A DNA stretch of 21,117 nt from JBDKGH01 sp039798265 (GCA_039798265.1 JBDKGH010000136.1:1-21117), one strand, 5' to 3'; shown: positions 8,175-15,139, counted from the stretch's first letter. Made by a program: numbers and translations. Notes: a model not told the origin generated them from the sequence alone.

Positions 8175-9559
8175 TGAAAAAGCTCCTTCTATCCATTGCG
8201 TTATTTCTGATCGTTTGGTGCTCTTTGGGGCAGCAAACCGTTTTGCCTTTCAAGACATTCGGTGGTGAGCAACCCGATTTGTTTACGCATATGATAGAAA
8301 TGGATAATGCAGAAATATGGGCCGTAGGCGCCTCAGGAAGCAATTTACAAGGCAACTCAGATGTTTGGCTTCAGCGCACGAACGAGGCTTTGGACTGTAT
8401 TGAGTCGAAAACCTTTGGTAGTAGTGGTGTGGACAAAGCAGAGTGTATCGTAAAAGATGATCTCGGAAACGCCTACATTATTGGTTATACCAATGGATAT
8501 GGTGCGCAAGAATATGATGCTTTAGTCATTAAAGTGAACAGCGAAGGAGATGAAGTTTGGGTGAAAACCATAGGTGCGAATGATTGGGATTTTGCTACCT
8601 GTGGCGCTTGGATAAACGGAAAGCTAGTTGTGGGTGGATATTCTTATTTAAATGCGGCTTCAAGTTCCGTATGGACCTTTGAGTTAGATGAAGACGGAAC
8701 GGTGTTATCAGAATCTTTCATGGGCGCCAGTGGCGATGCTTGGATGAATGATATCATGACCACAGAAGATGGAAATCTGCTTTACATGTACACCCAAAAA
8801 ACAGCTGCTGATTTCAGCGAGGTATTGATTAAAAAGGTAGATAACGTAGGCAATGAACTGTGGACCTACCTTCAAAACGATGACACGCACAGCATGCAAG
8901 GTCTTGGTATTTCAGAGATTGATGGAGTGTATTATTTCACGGGTAAACGCGATTTGAACGACCTCACGTCAACCTTTGTTTTACGCTTATCAGGTGAAGG
9001 AGATTTAGTAGAAGAACTCATCTATGAACAAACGAATGACTTCTATGTGATGAAGGTTTTGCCCATCAATGACAGCCGTATTTTTGTTATGAATACCTTC
9101 ACATTCGGAGCGGGTGGATGTGATGGTGGCTATTTAGTTTTTAGCCAATATTTCGGCTTTTTGAATAGTGTCACTTTTGGTGGAACAAGCAATGATTTTT
9201 TACATGATGCCATGGTTACTTCCAGCGGAAAGGTGATCAGTTGCGGTGAGTACAACAGTTATTCAGATCAACTTCCACAAGGTATGCTAGTCATTTTACC
9301 TGAAGTGAATGCTGAAGGATATTCCTATCAGACCGTAAACGATCAATCGTGCTTTATAGTGGGTGTGCAAGAAATGGTGTCTACACCACTGATCGATTTC
9401 ATGGGCAATTGGCAGATATATGATCTTTCAGGAAGAAAATTGGCCCAATACTATGGTAGCGAAAAACAAGTGAAAGAAGAACTCAATCTGTGGCCATCCG
9501 GACTCTATCTGATGCAAGCGGAAAATGGCGGCGCTATAAAATATTTGATCGGACATTAA
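8174..9559 (+). CDS. Secreted beta-propeller-like protein with T9SS type A sorting domain
   Basis: The 461-aa protein has a signal peptide (MKKLLLSIALFLIVWCSLGQ). It then has several ~50-residue repeats of the form TFGGxxxD...A..V..D.GN.YI.G.T...G..D.LVIKV...G.E.W, for example at ~28-75, ~78-125 and ~125-175. These resemble the SBBP or delta-60 type of beta-propeller blade. The last ~70 residues end with WQIYDLSGRKLAQYY...WPSGLYLMQ, matching the T9SS type A C-terminal sorting domain, although the usual YPNP opening motif is missing. It should be exported across the outer membrane by the type IX system and processed at the C-terminus. Its ATG overlaps the kdsA stop by one base (TGATGA), so translational coupling is likely. 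It is the last gene of the dapF cluster. Its ligand is unknown. Confidence 0.85.
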   Translation: MKKLLLSIALFLIVWCSLGQQTVLPFKTFGGEQPDLFTHMIEMDNAEIWAVGASGSNLQGNSDVWLQRTNEALDCIESKTFGSSGVDKAECIVKDDLGNAYIIGYTNGYGAQEYDALVIKVNSEGDEVWVKTIGANDWDFATCGAWINGKLVVGGYSYLNAASSSVWTFELDEDGTVLSESFMGASGDAWMNDIMTTEDGNLLYMYTQKTAADFSEVLIKKVDNVGNELWTYLQNDDTHSMQGLGISEIDGVYYFTGKRDLNDLTSTFVLRLSGEGDLVEELIYEQTNDFYVMKVLPINDSRIFVMNTFTFGAGGCDGGYLVFSQYFGFLNSVTFGGTSNDFLHDAMVTSSGKVISCGEYNSYSDQLPQGMLVILPEVNAEGYSYQTVNDQSCFIVGVQEMVSTPLIDFMGNWQIYDLSGRKLAQYYGSEKQVKEELNLWPSGLYLMQAENGGAIKYLIGH

Positions 9560-9681
9560 GTCCAGCCGTTTCAAAAAGAACATTCGGGACAAAAAGGTTG
9601 ATCAAACCATTGACACTCGAATCAACAATCCTGCGGTCACAATAAAACTAGGCCGTTCAATAGACGGTCCTCAATATTCAC

Positions 9682-9689
9682 CACCTTTG
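9682..9689 (+). promoter_or_regulatory. Candidate -7 promoter element for the DUF1456 gene
   Basis: CACCTTTG differs from TAnnTTTG at one position and lies 21 bases before the ATG at 9711. The upstream gap 9560-9681 holds an imperfect hairpin (GGCCGT ... ACGGTC near 9651-9669) without a T-run. No obvious terminator for the preceding operon is visible. Confidence 0.4.
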
Positions 9690-9710
9690 TAAAAAGAAAC
9701 AGCATTAAGG

Positions 9711-10184
9711 ATGAATAATAATGACGTACTGAAAAAGCTGCGTGTAGCGCTTCAATTGCGCGATGAGGATATGGTGAAGATCATGGCGTTGGTCGATTTT
9801 CGCATTTCACTTTCAGAGATGAATGCTTTTTTCCGCAAGGAAGATCATCCCAACTATCGGGAGGCCGGCGACCAAGTGCTGCGCAATTTTTTGAATGGAC
9901 TCATTATTCATCTGCGAGGCCCAAAGGCGGAAGGCAAAGTGGCCACTGAGAATTTCAAGAAAGAACTTTCAGATAAAAGTCAAAAATCAGAAAGAGCACC
10001 TCAAAAACGATCCGAACCCGCGCTAAAGTCCGACTTTAAACCTCAAGAGCGAACGGACAGAGCACCGAAGAAAACTTTCGGAGCAGACAAAGAAAGAAGC
10101 TTTAAGCCCACCAAAGGCAATCGTGAATTTCCCGGTACACAAAAGAAAGTGGTGATGCGGGGCAGAAAGCCCAAAGGCGAATAA
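9711..10184 (+). CDS. DUF1456 (YehS-like) protein with one repeat and a basic disordered tail
   Basis: Residues 1-70 match one DUF1456 unit: NNDVLKKLRVALQLRDEDM, then FFRKEDHPNYREAGDQVLRNFLNGL. E. coli YehS and most family members have two such units in about 150 residues. Here only one unit is present, resembling the second unit of the family, and residues ~75-157 are instead a low-complexity tail rich in Lys, Arg, Glu, Pro and Ser (KSERAPQKRSEP, RTDRAPKKTFG, VVMRGRKPKGE). The tail looks disordered and could bind nucleic acid, which is inference. The total length of 157 aa is near the usual length only because the tail replaces a repeat. The gene has its own candidate promoter and a strong terminator six bases after its stop. 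The function of DUF1456 is not established. Confidence 0.85.
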   Translation: MNNNDVLKKLRVALQLRDEDMVKIMALVDFRISLSEMNAFFRKEDHPNYREAGDQVLRNFLNGLIIHLRGPKAEGKVATENFKKELSDKSQKSERAPQKRSEPALKSDFKPQERTDRAPKKTFGADKERSFKPTKGNREFPGTQKKVVMRGRKPKGE

Positions 10185-10189
10185 AAAAC

Positions 10190-10231
10190 AAAAGCCCCGT
10201 CATCTTCGTTAAGATGTTCCGGGGCTTTTTT
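10190..10231 (+). terminator. Rho-independent terminator after the DUF1456 gene
   Basis: AAAGCCCCG (10191-10199) pairs with CGGGGCTTT (10220-10228). A second inner stem, CATCTT-CGTT-AAGATG, lies in the loop, and the run of six T at 10226-10231 follows the CGGGGC arm. The A-run on the left side makes it potentially bidirectional. Confidence 0.9.
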
Positions 10232-10320
10232 ATCCTTAACCAAAACCAAATGTTCTAAGAACTAGAACCTATGGGATGAACGGGCTAAATCAGTATTTAT
10301 GATGAATGTGAATGCAAAAA

Positions 10321-10350
10321 TTTGTTATCACAAAAATGCGTTTATATTTG
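10321..10350 (+). promoter_or_regulatory. Bacteroidota-type promoter of the tRNA gene
   Basis: TTTG at 10321-10324 and TATATTTG at 10343-10350 are separated by 18 bases. Both agree with the Bacteroidota primary sigma consensus TTTG / TAnnTTTG. The -7 element ends 13 bases before the mature tRNA. This is the best promoter in the window. Confidence 0.8.
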
Positions 10351-10363
10351 CGGCCTCGAAAAC

Positions 10364-10437
10364 GGGGGTATAGCTCAGCTGGCTAGAGCTCTTGCATGGC
10401 ATGCAAGAGGTCATCGGTTCGACTCCGATTATCTCCA
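10364..10437 (+). tRNA. tRNA-Ala (anticodon GGC)
   Basis: A full 74-nt cloverleaf can be folded by eye. The acceptor stem GGGGGTA pairs with TATCTCC, the D-stem GCTC with GAGC, the anticodon stem CTTGC with GCAAG around loop ATGGCAT, and the T-stem ATCGG with CCGAT around TTCGACT. The anticodon is GGC, reading alanine codons GCC and GCU. The G3:U70 pair and A73 are the alanyl-tRNA synthetase identity elements, which confirms the assignment. CCA is not encoded: the bases after the discriminator are C, A, A. Confidence 0.96.
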
Positions 10438-10447
10438 CAAAAAAAAA

Positions 10448-10474
10448 CTCGATCGTTAGATCGAGTTTTTTTTT
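10448..10474 (+). terminator. Terminator after tRNA-Ala
   Basis: CTCGATC (10448-10454), loop GTTA and GATCGAG (10459-10465) form a perfect 7-bp stem followed by nine T. An A-run precedes the stem, so it probably also terminates the convergent gene on the minus strand, whose stop codon is only nine bases away. Confidence 0.9.
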
Positions 10475-10482
10475 AAGGATGA

Positions 10483-11232
10483 TTATTCCTTGATCAAAAC
10501 ATAACCTTGTCCTTTCACTCGCAGCCAATAAACCCCAGCAGTCAATTTTTGGGTATTGATTTCTGTGACACTTTGTGTGAATCTAGATTGTTCGATTACT
10601 TGCCCCATGGCGTTCATCAAGCACCAATGCTCGCCCATTAATGTCGCATCTGCCTGAACAAAACAGATGGCGTTAGATGGATTGGGATAAATGGTCAATG
10701 CAGACTCTTCTACTGTGTTTACCGATGCAGGGCTAACGACATTAATCGTAAAATCATTGAAGTTGCCGTATTGATATTCGCCACAAGTGCCATAACCATT
10801 GGTGCTTGTTACATCAAAACAATCAGTTCCCCAACCGGCAATAACACGCATCCGGTAACTTCCGTCAGAAACGGTGCTCGGAACGGTGATTTGAAAATTG
10901 TAGGTCTGCGGATCTCCAGCGTCGTAAATGTGATAAAGATTTTCATCATCGCTAAAGGTGTAATCGTTATTAAAGTCTAGCCAAACACCTACACCGCACC
11001 ATGCGCCGTTGGTAACGATCATGTCCGTAGCCACGCCTTTGGTCACCGTGCCTACGGTTGAGGTATAGTCGCTGATCGAACAATCAACATTGTCCCAAAC
11101 AATGCCACCTACTTCTATATGTTGGTTGGTCCAGTTGAAACATCCATTTAAAAAAGTGGGAGAGCAGTATTGGGCTTGCACTGCTGAAATGCCGAAACTA
11201 AAAGCAAGAAGAAGCGAGTATAGTTTTTTCAT
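10483..11232 (-). CDS. Secreted T9SS cargo protein with a degenerate GEVED-like domain
   Basis: The 249-aa protein starts with a signal peptide (MKKLYSLLLAFSFGISAVQA). Residues ~20-165 resemble the GEVED domain of Bacteroidota surface proteins: GVWLDFNNDYTFSDDENLY, then YRMRVIAGW, then CGEYQYGNFNDFTINV. The usual CGEVEDY motif is altered. The region holds about nine cysteines, suggesting disulfides outside the cytoplasm. Residues ~178-249 are a type A T9SS sorting domain, with IYPNPSNAICFV near the start and LTAGVYWLRV near the end. The protein is probably secreted or anchored on the cell surface through the type IX pathway. It is a single-gene unit converging on tRNA-Ala. The ligand is unknown. 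Confidence 0.88.
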   Translation of the reverse strand: MKKLYSLLLAFSFGISAVQAQYCSPTFLNGCFNWTNQHIEVGGIVWDNVDCSISDYTSTVGTVTKGVATDMIVTNGAWCGVGVWLDFNNDYTFSDDENLYHIYDAGDPQTYNFQITVPSTVSDGSYRMRVIAGWGTDCFDVTSTNGYGTCGEYQYGNFNDFTINVVSPASVNTVEESALTIYPNPSNAICFVQADATLMGEHWCLMNAMGQVIEQSRFTQSVTEINTQKLTAGVYWLRVKGQGYVLIKE

Positions 11233-11251
11233 AGTTATGTGGTTTGTGATG

Positions 11252-11283
11252 GGAAGTTAACAGTTTGGAATCAATTTGCCAAA
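11252..11283 (-). promoter_or_regulatory. Candidate promoter of the GEVED-like secreted protein
   Basis: On the minus strand, TTTG (11283-11280) is followed after 20 bases by TAACTTCC (11259-11252). The latter keeps TAnnTT of the -7 consensus but not the final TG. The start codon at 11232 is 19 bases further on. Confidence 0.4.
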
Positions 11284-11379
11284 AGGCAGCGGGTGAATTA
11301 ACAGATTCTCCACATTTTTTCAGCCCATACGAGAGAAAAGAATGGATCTTTTAAATTGCACCACCAAACAAATTCTACT

Positions 11380-11784
11380 ATGTCGCAACATTTTCGTTTA
11401 GCCGATGCCATCAATCATGTGAAAGATTTTCACGATGCATTTGGCTTGCCGGTTCGTCAAGAGCTTACTGGCCAACTTTCAGAAAAAGAACTGACCCTTC
11501 GTTTTAATCTGATGAAAGAAGAAAACGAGGAATACCTCGAAGCCGCTCAGCGAGGAGATATCGTGGAAATTGCAGATGCTTTGGGTGACATGTTATACAT
11601 CCTGTGCGGCACCATTAATGCGCATGGATTGCAGGAAAAAATGGCCCCAGTTTTTGAAGAGATTCAGCGATCAAACATGAGCAAATTGGATGAAAATGGA
11701 AAGCCCATTTATCGAGAAGATGGTAAAGTGATGAAAAGCGACCGTTATTTCAAGCCCGATATTGCCGCTATATTGAATAAATAA
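11380..11784 (+). CDS. MazG-type nucleotide pyrophosphohydrolase (PRA-PH-like fold)
   Basis: The 134-aa protein belongs to the all-alpha NTP pyrophosphohydrolase superfamily, which hydrolyses nucleoside triphosphates to monophosphate and diphosphate. The metal-binding motif is visible as KEENEEY (Glu47, Glu48, Glu51) followed by EIADALGD (Glu63, Asp66, Asp70). The C-terminal segment RSNMSKLDENGKPIYREDGKVMKS is typical of the short, stand-alone phosphoribosyl-ATP pyrophosphohydrolase-like proteins. The substrate is not known; house-cleaning of non-canonical nucleotides is the usual suggestion. I start at ATG 11380 (MSQHF). The frame could extend to a TTG at 11356, but the added residues look non-native. 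The gene lies 52 bp before thrS, with a terminator-like hairpin between them. Confidence 0.88.
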   Translation: MSQHFRLADAINHVKDFHDAFGLPVRQELTGQLSEKELTLRFNLMKEENEEYLEAAQRGDIVEIADALGDMLYILCGTINAHGLQEKMAPVFEEIQRSNMSKLDENGKPIYREDGKVMKSDRYFKPDIAAILNK

Positions 11785-11794
11785 GCCTTTTTCG

Positions 11795-11816
11795 AAGCGG
11801 ATTTCCGCTTATTTTT
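11795..11816 (+). terminator. Short terminator overlapping the thrS promoter
   Basis: AAGCGG (11795-11800), loop ATTT and CCGCTT (11805-11810) form a 6-bp stem followed by ATTTTT. It lies 11 bp after the pyrophosphohydrolase stop. Its T-tract is part of the putative -7 element of thrS. Confidence 0.55.
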
Positions 11817-11817
11817 G
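11810..11817 (+). promoter_or_regulatory. -7 promoter element of the thrS-infC-rpmI-rplT operon
   Basis: TATTTTTG exactly matches TAnnTTTG and lies 19 bases before the thrS ATG. A TTT-rich stretch at 11788-11792 could serve as the -33 element. The short leader leaves no room for a T-box or similar riboswitch ahead of thrS. Confidence 0.6.
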
Positions 11818-11836
11818 CAACCTCAAAAAATTAAGT

Positions 11837-13774
11837 ATGATCAAAATTACCCTGCCCGATGGATCGGTGCGCGAAGTAGAAAGCGGAACTACCGCTCTGC
11901 AAATCGCTCAGTCGATCAGCGAAGGTCTGGCGCGCAACGTGCTAGCTGCCGAAGTGAATGGAGAAATCATTGACTCCTTCCGTCCTATTACGACGGATAG
12001 CACTTTGAAGCTGCTTACGTGGAACGACGATGGGGGTAAAAGCACCATGTGGCACTCCTCTGCCCACTTGATGGCAGAAGCCTTGGAGGCTTTATACCCG
12101 GGGGTAAAATTGGCGATTGGCCCTCCAATCGAAAATGGGTTCTATTACGACGTCGATTTTGGTACGCATAGTTTTGCCCAAGAAGATTTCGATAAAGTGG
12201 AGAAAAAGATGCTCGAATTGGCGCGCACTAAATCAGAGTTCGTGCGAAAAGAAGTATCTAAAGCGGACGCTCTTTCCTACTTCACCGAAAAGGGTGATCC
12301 TTATAAAATTGAATTGATCAACGACCTGGAAGACGGGAAAATTACTTTTTATACCCAAGGTAATTTCACCGATTTGTGCCGTGGTCCGCATATTCCCAAT
12401 ACTGGTTTTGTAAAGGCCGCTAAGTTGTTAAACGTAGCTGGAGCTTATTGGCGCGGCGATGAGAAAAACAAAATGTTGACTCGCGTTTACGCCATTACTT
12501 TTCCGAAACAAGCGGAATTGGATGAGTATTTGAAGCAAGTAGAAGAAGCGAAAAAGCGCGATCACCGCAAGTTGGGTAAAGAATTGGGCTTGTTCCATTT
12601 TTCTCAAAAAGTAGGTTCTGGTTTACCGCTTTGGTTGCCAAAAGGTACCGATCTTCGTATGCGTCTTCAGAACTTCCTTCAGGTGGCTCAGAAGAAAGCG
12701 GGTTACTTGCAGGTGATCACTCCACACATTGGTTCGAAGGAATTGTATGAAACGAGCGGTCACTGGGCCAAGTATGGTGCGGATAGTTTCCGCCCAATTT
12801 CCACACCCCAAGAAGGTGAGTTATACATGTTGAAGCCGATGAACTGTCCTCACCACTGTGAGATCTTCAAGGCTGCCCCTCGTTCATATCGCGATCTCCC
12901 TTATCGATTGGCCGAATTTGGAACGGTGTATCGTTTTGAGCAAACCGGTGAGTTGCACGGATTAACCCGTGTGCGTGGTTTTACCCAAGATGATGCGCAC
13001 ATATTCTGCACCGTAGATCAGGTAAAAGAAGAAGTAGGTAAAGTGATCGATTTGGTGTTGTATATCTTCAAAACCCTTGATTTCACTGATTTCTTGGCTC
13101 AAGTTTCTCTTCGCGATCCGGCGAATCCATCGAAATACATCGGATCGGATGAAAACTGGGACAAAGCGGAGACCGCCATCAAGGAAGTAGCAGCAGAGAA
13201 GGGGTTGAAAACCGTAGTAGAATTGGGCGAAGCAGCCTTTTATGGTCCGAAGCTCGACTTCATGGTTCGCGATGCTATAGGTCGTAAGTGGCAGCTCGGT
13301 ACCGTTCAGATCGACTACAACTTGCCAGAGCGCTTTGAGTTAGAATATACTGGTGCTGACAACCAAAAGCACCGTCCAGTGATGATTCACCGCGCCCCAT
13401 TTGGCTCTATGGAGCGATTTGTGGCCATTTTGATTGAGCACTGTGCCGGTCAATTCCCATTGTGGCTTACTCCTGAGCAGGTTAGAATCCTTCCAGTGAG
13501 TGAAAAATATAACGATTATGCAAAAAAGGTATCATCGGAACTAGAAAATTACGATATTCGCGCCCTCGTTGACGAGCGTAACGAAAAAGTGGGCAAGAAA
13601 ATTCGGGAAGCCGAATTGGAGAAAGTGCCGTATATGCTGATCGTTGGTGAAGATGAGCAAGCTGCTGGAACTGTTTCAGCACGCAAGCGTGGAGGAGAAG
13701 GCGATTTAGGCAAATTCAGCATGGCCGATTTTGCAGAGTACGTGAACAACGAGATAAAACAAATGTTGGCATAA
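11837..13774 (+). CDS. thrS: Threonyl-tRNA synthetase
   Basis: This cytosolic class II synthetase charges tRNA-Thr and hydrolyses mischarged Ser-tRNA-Thr. Domains in order: TGS (~1-61); editing domain (~62-225) with HSSAH (His73, His77) and DLCRGPHIP; catalytic core (~240-535); and anticodon-binding domain (~540-645). In the core, MNCPHH, DDAHIF and MIHRAPFGSMERF carry the Cys and two His expected to bind the active-site zinc, and class II motifs 2 and 3 are present (TGELHGLTRVRGF, and GSMERF). The length of 645 aa is normal. It is the first gene of the conserved thrS-infC-rpmI-rplT cluster; infC follows after 29 bases. The start ATG 11837 gives the standard TGS opening MIKITLPDGS. Confidence 0.98.
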   Translation: MIKITLPDGSVREVESGTTALQIAQSISEGLARNVLAAEVNGEIIDSFRPITTDSTLKLLTWNDDGGKSTMWHSSAHLMAEALEALYPGVKLAIGPPIENGFYYDVDFGTHSFAQEDFDKVEKKMLELARTKSEFVRKEVSKADALSYFTEKGDPYKIELINDLEDGKITFYTQGNFTDLCRGPHIPNTGFVKAAKLLNVAGAYWRGDEKNKMLTRVYAITFPKQAELDEYLKQVEEAKKRDHRKLGKELGLFHFSQKVGSGLPLWLPKGTDLRMRLQNFLQVAQKKAGYLQVITPHIGSKELYETSGHWAKYGADSFRPISTPQEGELYMLKPMNCPHHCEIFKAAPRSYRDLPYRLAEFGTVYRFEQTGELHGLTRVRGFTQDDAHIFCTVDQVKEEVGKVIDLVLYIFKTLDFTDFLAQVSLRDPANPSKYIGSDENWDKAETAIKEVAAEKGLKTVVELGEAAFYGPKLDFMVRDAIGRKWQLGTVQIDYNLPERFELEYTGADNQKHRPVMIHRAPFGSMERFVAILIEHCAGQFPLWLTPEQVRILPVSEKYNDYAKKVSSELENYDIRALVDERNEKVGKKIREAELEKVPYMLIVGEDEQAAGTVSARKRGGEGDLGKFSMADFAEYVNNEIKQMLA

Positions 13775-13803
13775 GCCCGCATTTATAAACTAAAAAGAAA
13801 GAT

Positions 13804-14355
13804 TTGGCTATTAGCAATCAGCGTGAAATGAGAGGCCGCAGGAGTTTAGAACCTGAGCATCGCATCAACCAAAAAATTACCGCTCCGGAAGTTCGTTTGG
13901 TAGGTGAGAACATTGAACAGGGCGTTTACTCTCGCGAAGAAGCACTTCGAATGGCTGCCGAACAAGAGGTAGACCTCGTAGAGATTTCTGGTAATGCCGT
14001 ACCTCCGGTTTGCCGTGTGATCGATTACAAGAAGTTTCTTTATGATCAAAAGAAGAAACAGAAAGAGATCAAGGCAAAACAGGTAAACGTTACCGTAAAA
14101 GAAATTCGTTTCGGCCCCAACACCGATGAGCACGATTTTGAGTTCAAACTCAAGCATGCAAAAACCTTTTTGGGTGAAGGCAGCAAAGTGAGAGCTTACG
14201 TGTTTTTCAAAGGACGCTCGATTGTGTTCAAAGAACGTGGCGAAATCCTTCTGTTGAAGTTTATACAAGAATTAGCCGAACTCGGCATTCCTGAACAGTT
14301 GCCTAAACTAGAAGGGAAGAAGATGTTCGTTCTAATTGCACCTAAGAAAAAATAG
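13804..14355 (+). CDS. infC: Translation initiation factor IF-3
   Basis: IF-3 binds the 30S subunit, prevents premature subunit joining and checks start-codon and initiator-tRNA choice. The N-domain begins at about residue 20 (HRINQKITAPEVRLVGENIEQGVYSREEAL). It continues through DLVEISGNAVPPVCRVIDY and KFLYDQKKKQKEIKAKQ, and the C-domain (VKEIRFGPNTDEHDFEFKLKHAKTFL) follows. The total of 183 aa is normal. No ATG fits the conserved N-terminus: the frame opens after a stop at 13786, and the first usable start is TTG at 13804, giving MAISNQREMRGRR, which matches the MAI- opening common in Bacteroidota IF-3. An in-frame ATT lies two codons later, and the first ATG is at codon 9. A rare start fits the known self-repression of infC through start-codon discrimination. 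Confidence 0.96.
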   Translation: MAISNQREMRGRRSLEPEHRINQKITAPEVRLVGENIEQGVYSREEALRMAAEQEVDLVEISGNAVPPVCRVIDYKKFLYDQKKKQKEIKAKQVNVTVKEIRFGPNTDEHDFEFKLKHAKTFLGEGSKVRAYVFFKGRSIVFKERGEILLLKFIQELAELGIPEQLPKLEGKKMFVLIAPKKK

Positions 14356-14378
14356 TTAACTCAATAATTCAAATCAAA

Positions 14379-14582
14379 ATGCCAAAAGCAAAAACCAAAT
14401 CCGGAGCTAAGAAGCGTTTCCTAGTGACCGGTAGCGGTAAGATTAAGCGTAAGAAGGCGTTCAAAAGACACATTTTGACTAAAAAGGCGACTAAGCGCAA
14501 GCGCGCCCTTACAGCAAGTGGTCTTGTACACCCTTCAGACGTTAAATCGATCAAGGCTCAGTTGCTCACCTACGCAAAGTAA
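14379..14582 (+). CDS. rpmI: Large ribosomal subunit protein bL35
   Basis: The 67-residue, very basic protein opens with MPKAKTKSGAKKRFLVTGSG and contains the family segment KRHILTKKATKRKRAL, both diagnostic of L35. It is a structural protein of the 50S subunit. It starts 23 bp after infC and is followed by a 91-bp gap before rplT, unusually long for this cluster. Confidence 0.97.
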   Translation: MPKAKTKSGAKKRFLVTGSGKIKRKKAFKRHILTKKATKRKRALTASGLVHPSDVKSIKAQLLTYAK

Positions 14583-14673
14583 TCCGTTACTTAACGAGCA
14601 CGGTAATGTTTAACCCGACTAACGGTAAAAAGTCCTCGTAAAAAAGGCACCGAAGTCTAAAAACAAAAAAGAA

Positions 14674-15018
14674 ATGCCAAGAAGTAAAAATGCAGTAGCA
14701 TCAAGGGCTAGAAGAAAAAAGGTCCTTAAGCTCGCCAAAGGCTACTTCGGTTCACGCAAAAACGTGTGGACAGTAGCGAAAAACTCGGTTGAAAAAGCGT
14801 TAACCTACGCATACATCGGCCGTAAACAACGTAAGCGTAATTTCCGCGCTTTGTGGATCACCCGTATCAACGCTGGTGCTCGCCAACACGGAATGTCGTA
14901 CTCTGAATTCATGGGCAAAATTCACAAGAATGGTATCGAATTGAACCGTAAAGTTCTTGCTGACCTCGCTATGAATCATCCAGACGCATTCAAAGCAGTT
15001 GCGGAAAGAATCAAATAA
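14674..15018 (+). CDS. rplT: Large ribosomal subunit protein bL20
   Basis: The 114-aa basic protein opens with MPRSKNAVASRARRKKVLKLAKGYFGSRKN and contains YAYIGRKQRKRNFRALWITRINAGARQHGMSYS, both diagnostic of L20. It binds 23S rRNA early in 50S assembly. In E. coli and Bacillus, L20 also represses its own operon by binding an RNA structure in the mRNA. The gene closes the translation operon and is followed by a strong terminator. Confidence 0.97.
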   Translation: MPRSKNAVASRARRKKVLKLAKGYFGSRKNVWTVAKNSVEKALTYAYIGRKQRKRNFRALWITRINAGARQHGMSYSEFMGKIHKNGIELNRKVLADLAMNHPDAFKAVAERIK

Positions 15019-15049
15019 GCATTCCGGAAGTTTATTCTTCTGATGTTAC

Positions 15050-15080
15050 AAAAGCCCACGATTTATCTCGTGGGCTTTTT
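15050..15080 (+). terminator. Rho-independent terminator of the translation operon
   Basis: GCCCACGA (15054-15061), a 6-nt loop and TCGTGGGC (15068-15075) form a perfect 8-bp stem flanked by A4 and T5. It lies 35 bases after the rplT stop. Confidence 0.93.
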
Positions 15081-15081
15081 G

Positions 15082-15116
15082 TTTGGTGAAAACTTCTCCT
15101 TTACCTTTACAATTCG
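15082..15116 (+). promoter_or_regulatory. Candidate promoter of the NHLRC2-like gene
   Basis: TTTG at 15082-15085 is followed by two overlapping -7-like sequences: TACCTTTA (15102-15109, spacing 16) and TACAATTCG (15108-15116, spacing 22). Both match TAnnTTTG imperfectly. The element begins immediately after the rplT terminator. Confidence 0.4.
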
Positions 15117-15139
15117 CGGCCAAGCGCTGCGTTAACGGT

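Noticed and set aside
9648..9670. Hairpin GGCCGT ... ACGGTC as a terminator of the dapF cluster
   Set aside because: The stem is short with a G-U pair, and no T-run follows in either direction.
11785..11836. T-box or other riboswitch leader before thrS
   Set aside because: Only about 20 bases lie between the promoter element and the start codon, too few for such a structure.
13846..14268. 140-codon minus-strand open frame inside infC
   Set aside because: It is fully antisense to a conserved translation factor; the composition reflects the opposite strand.
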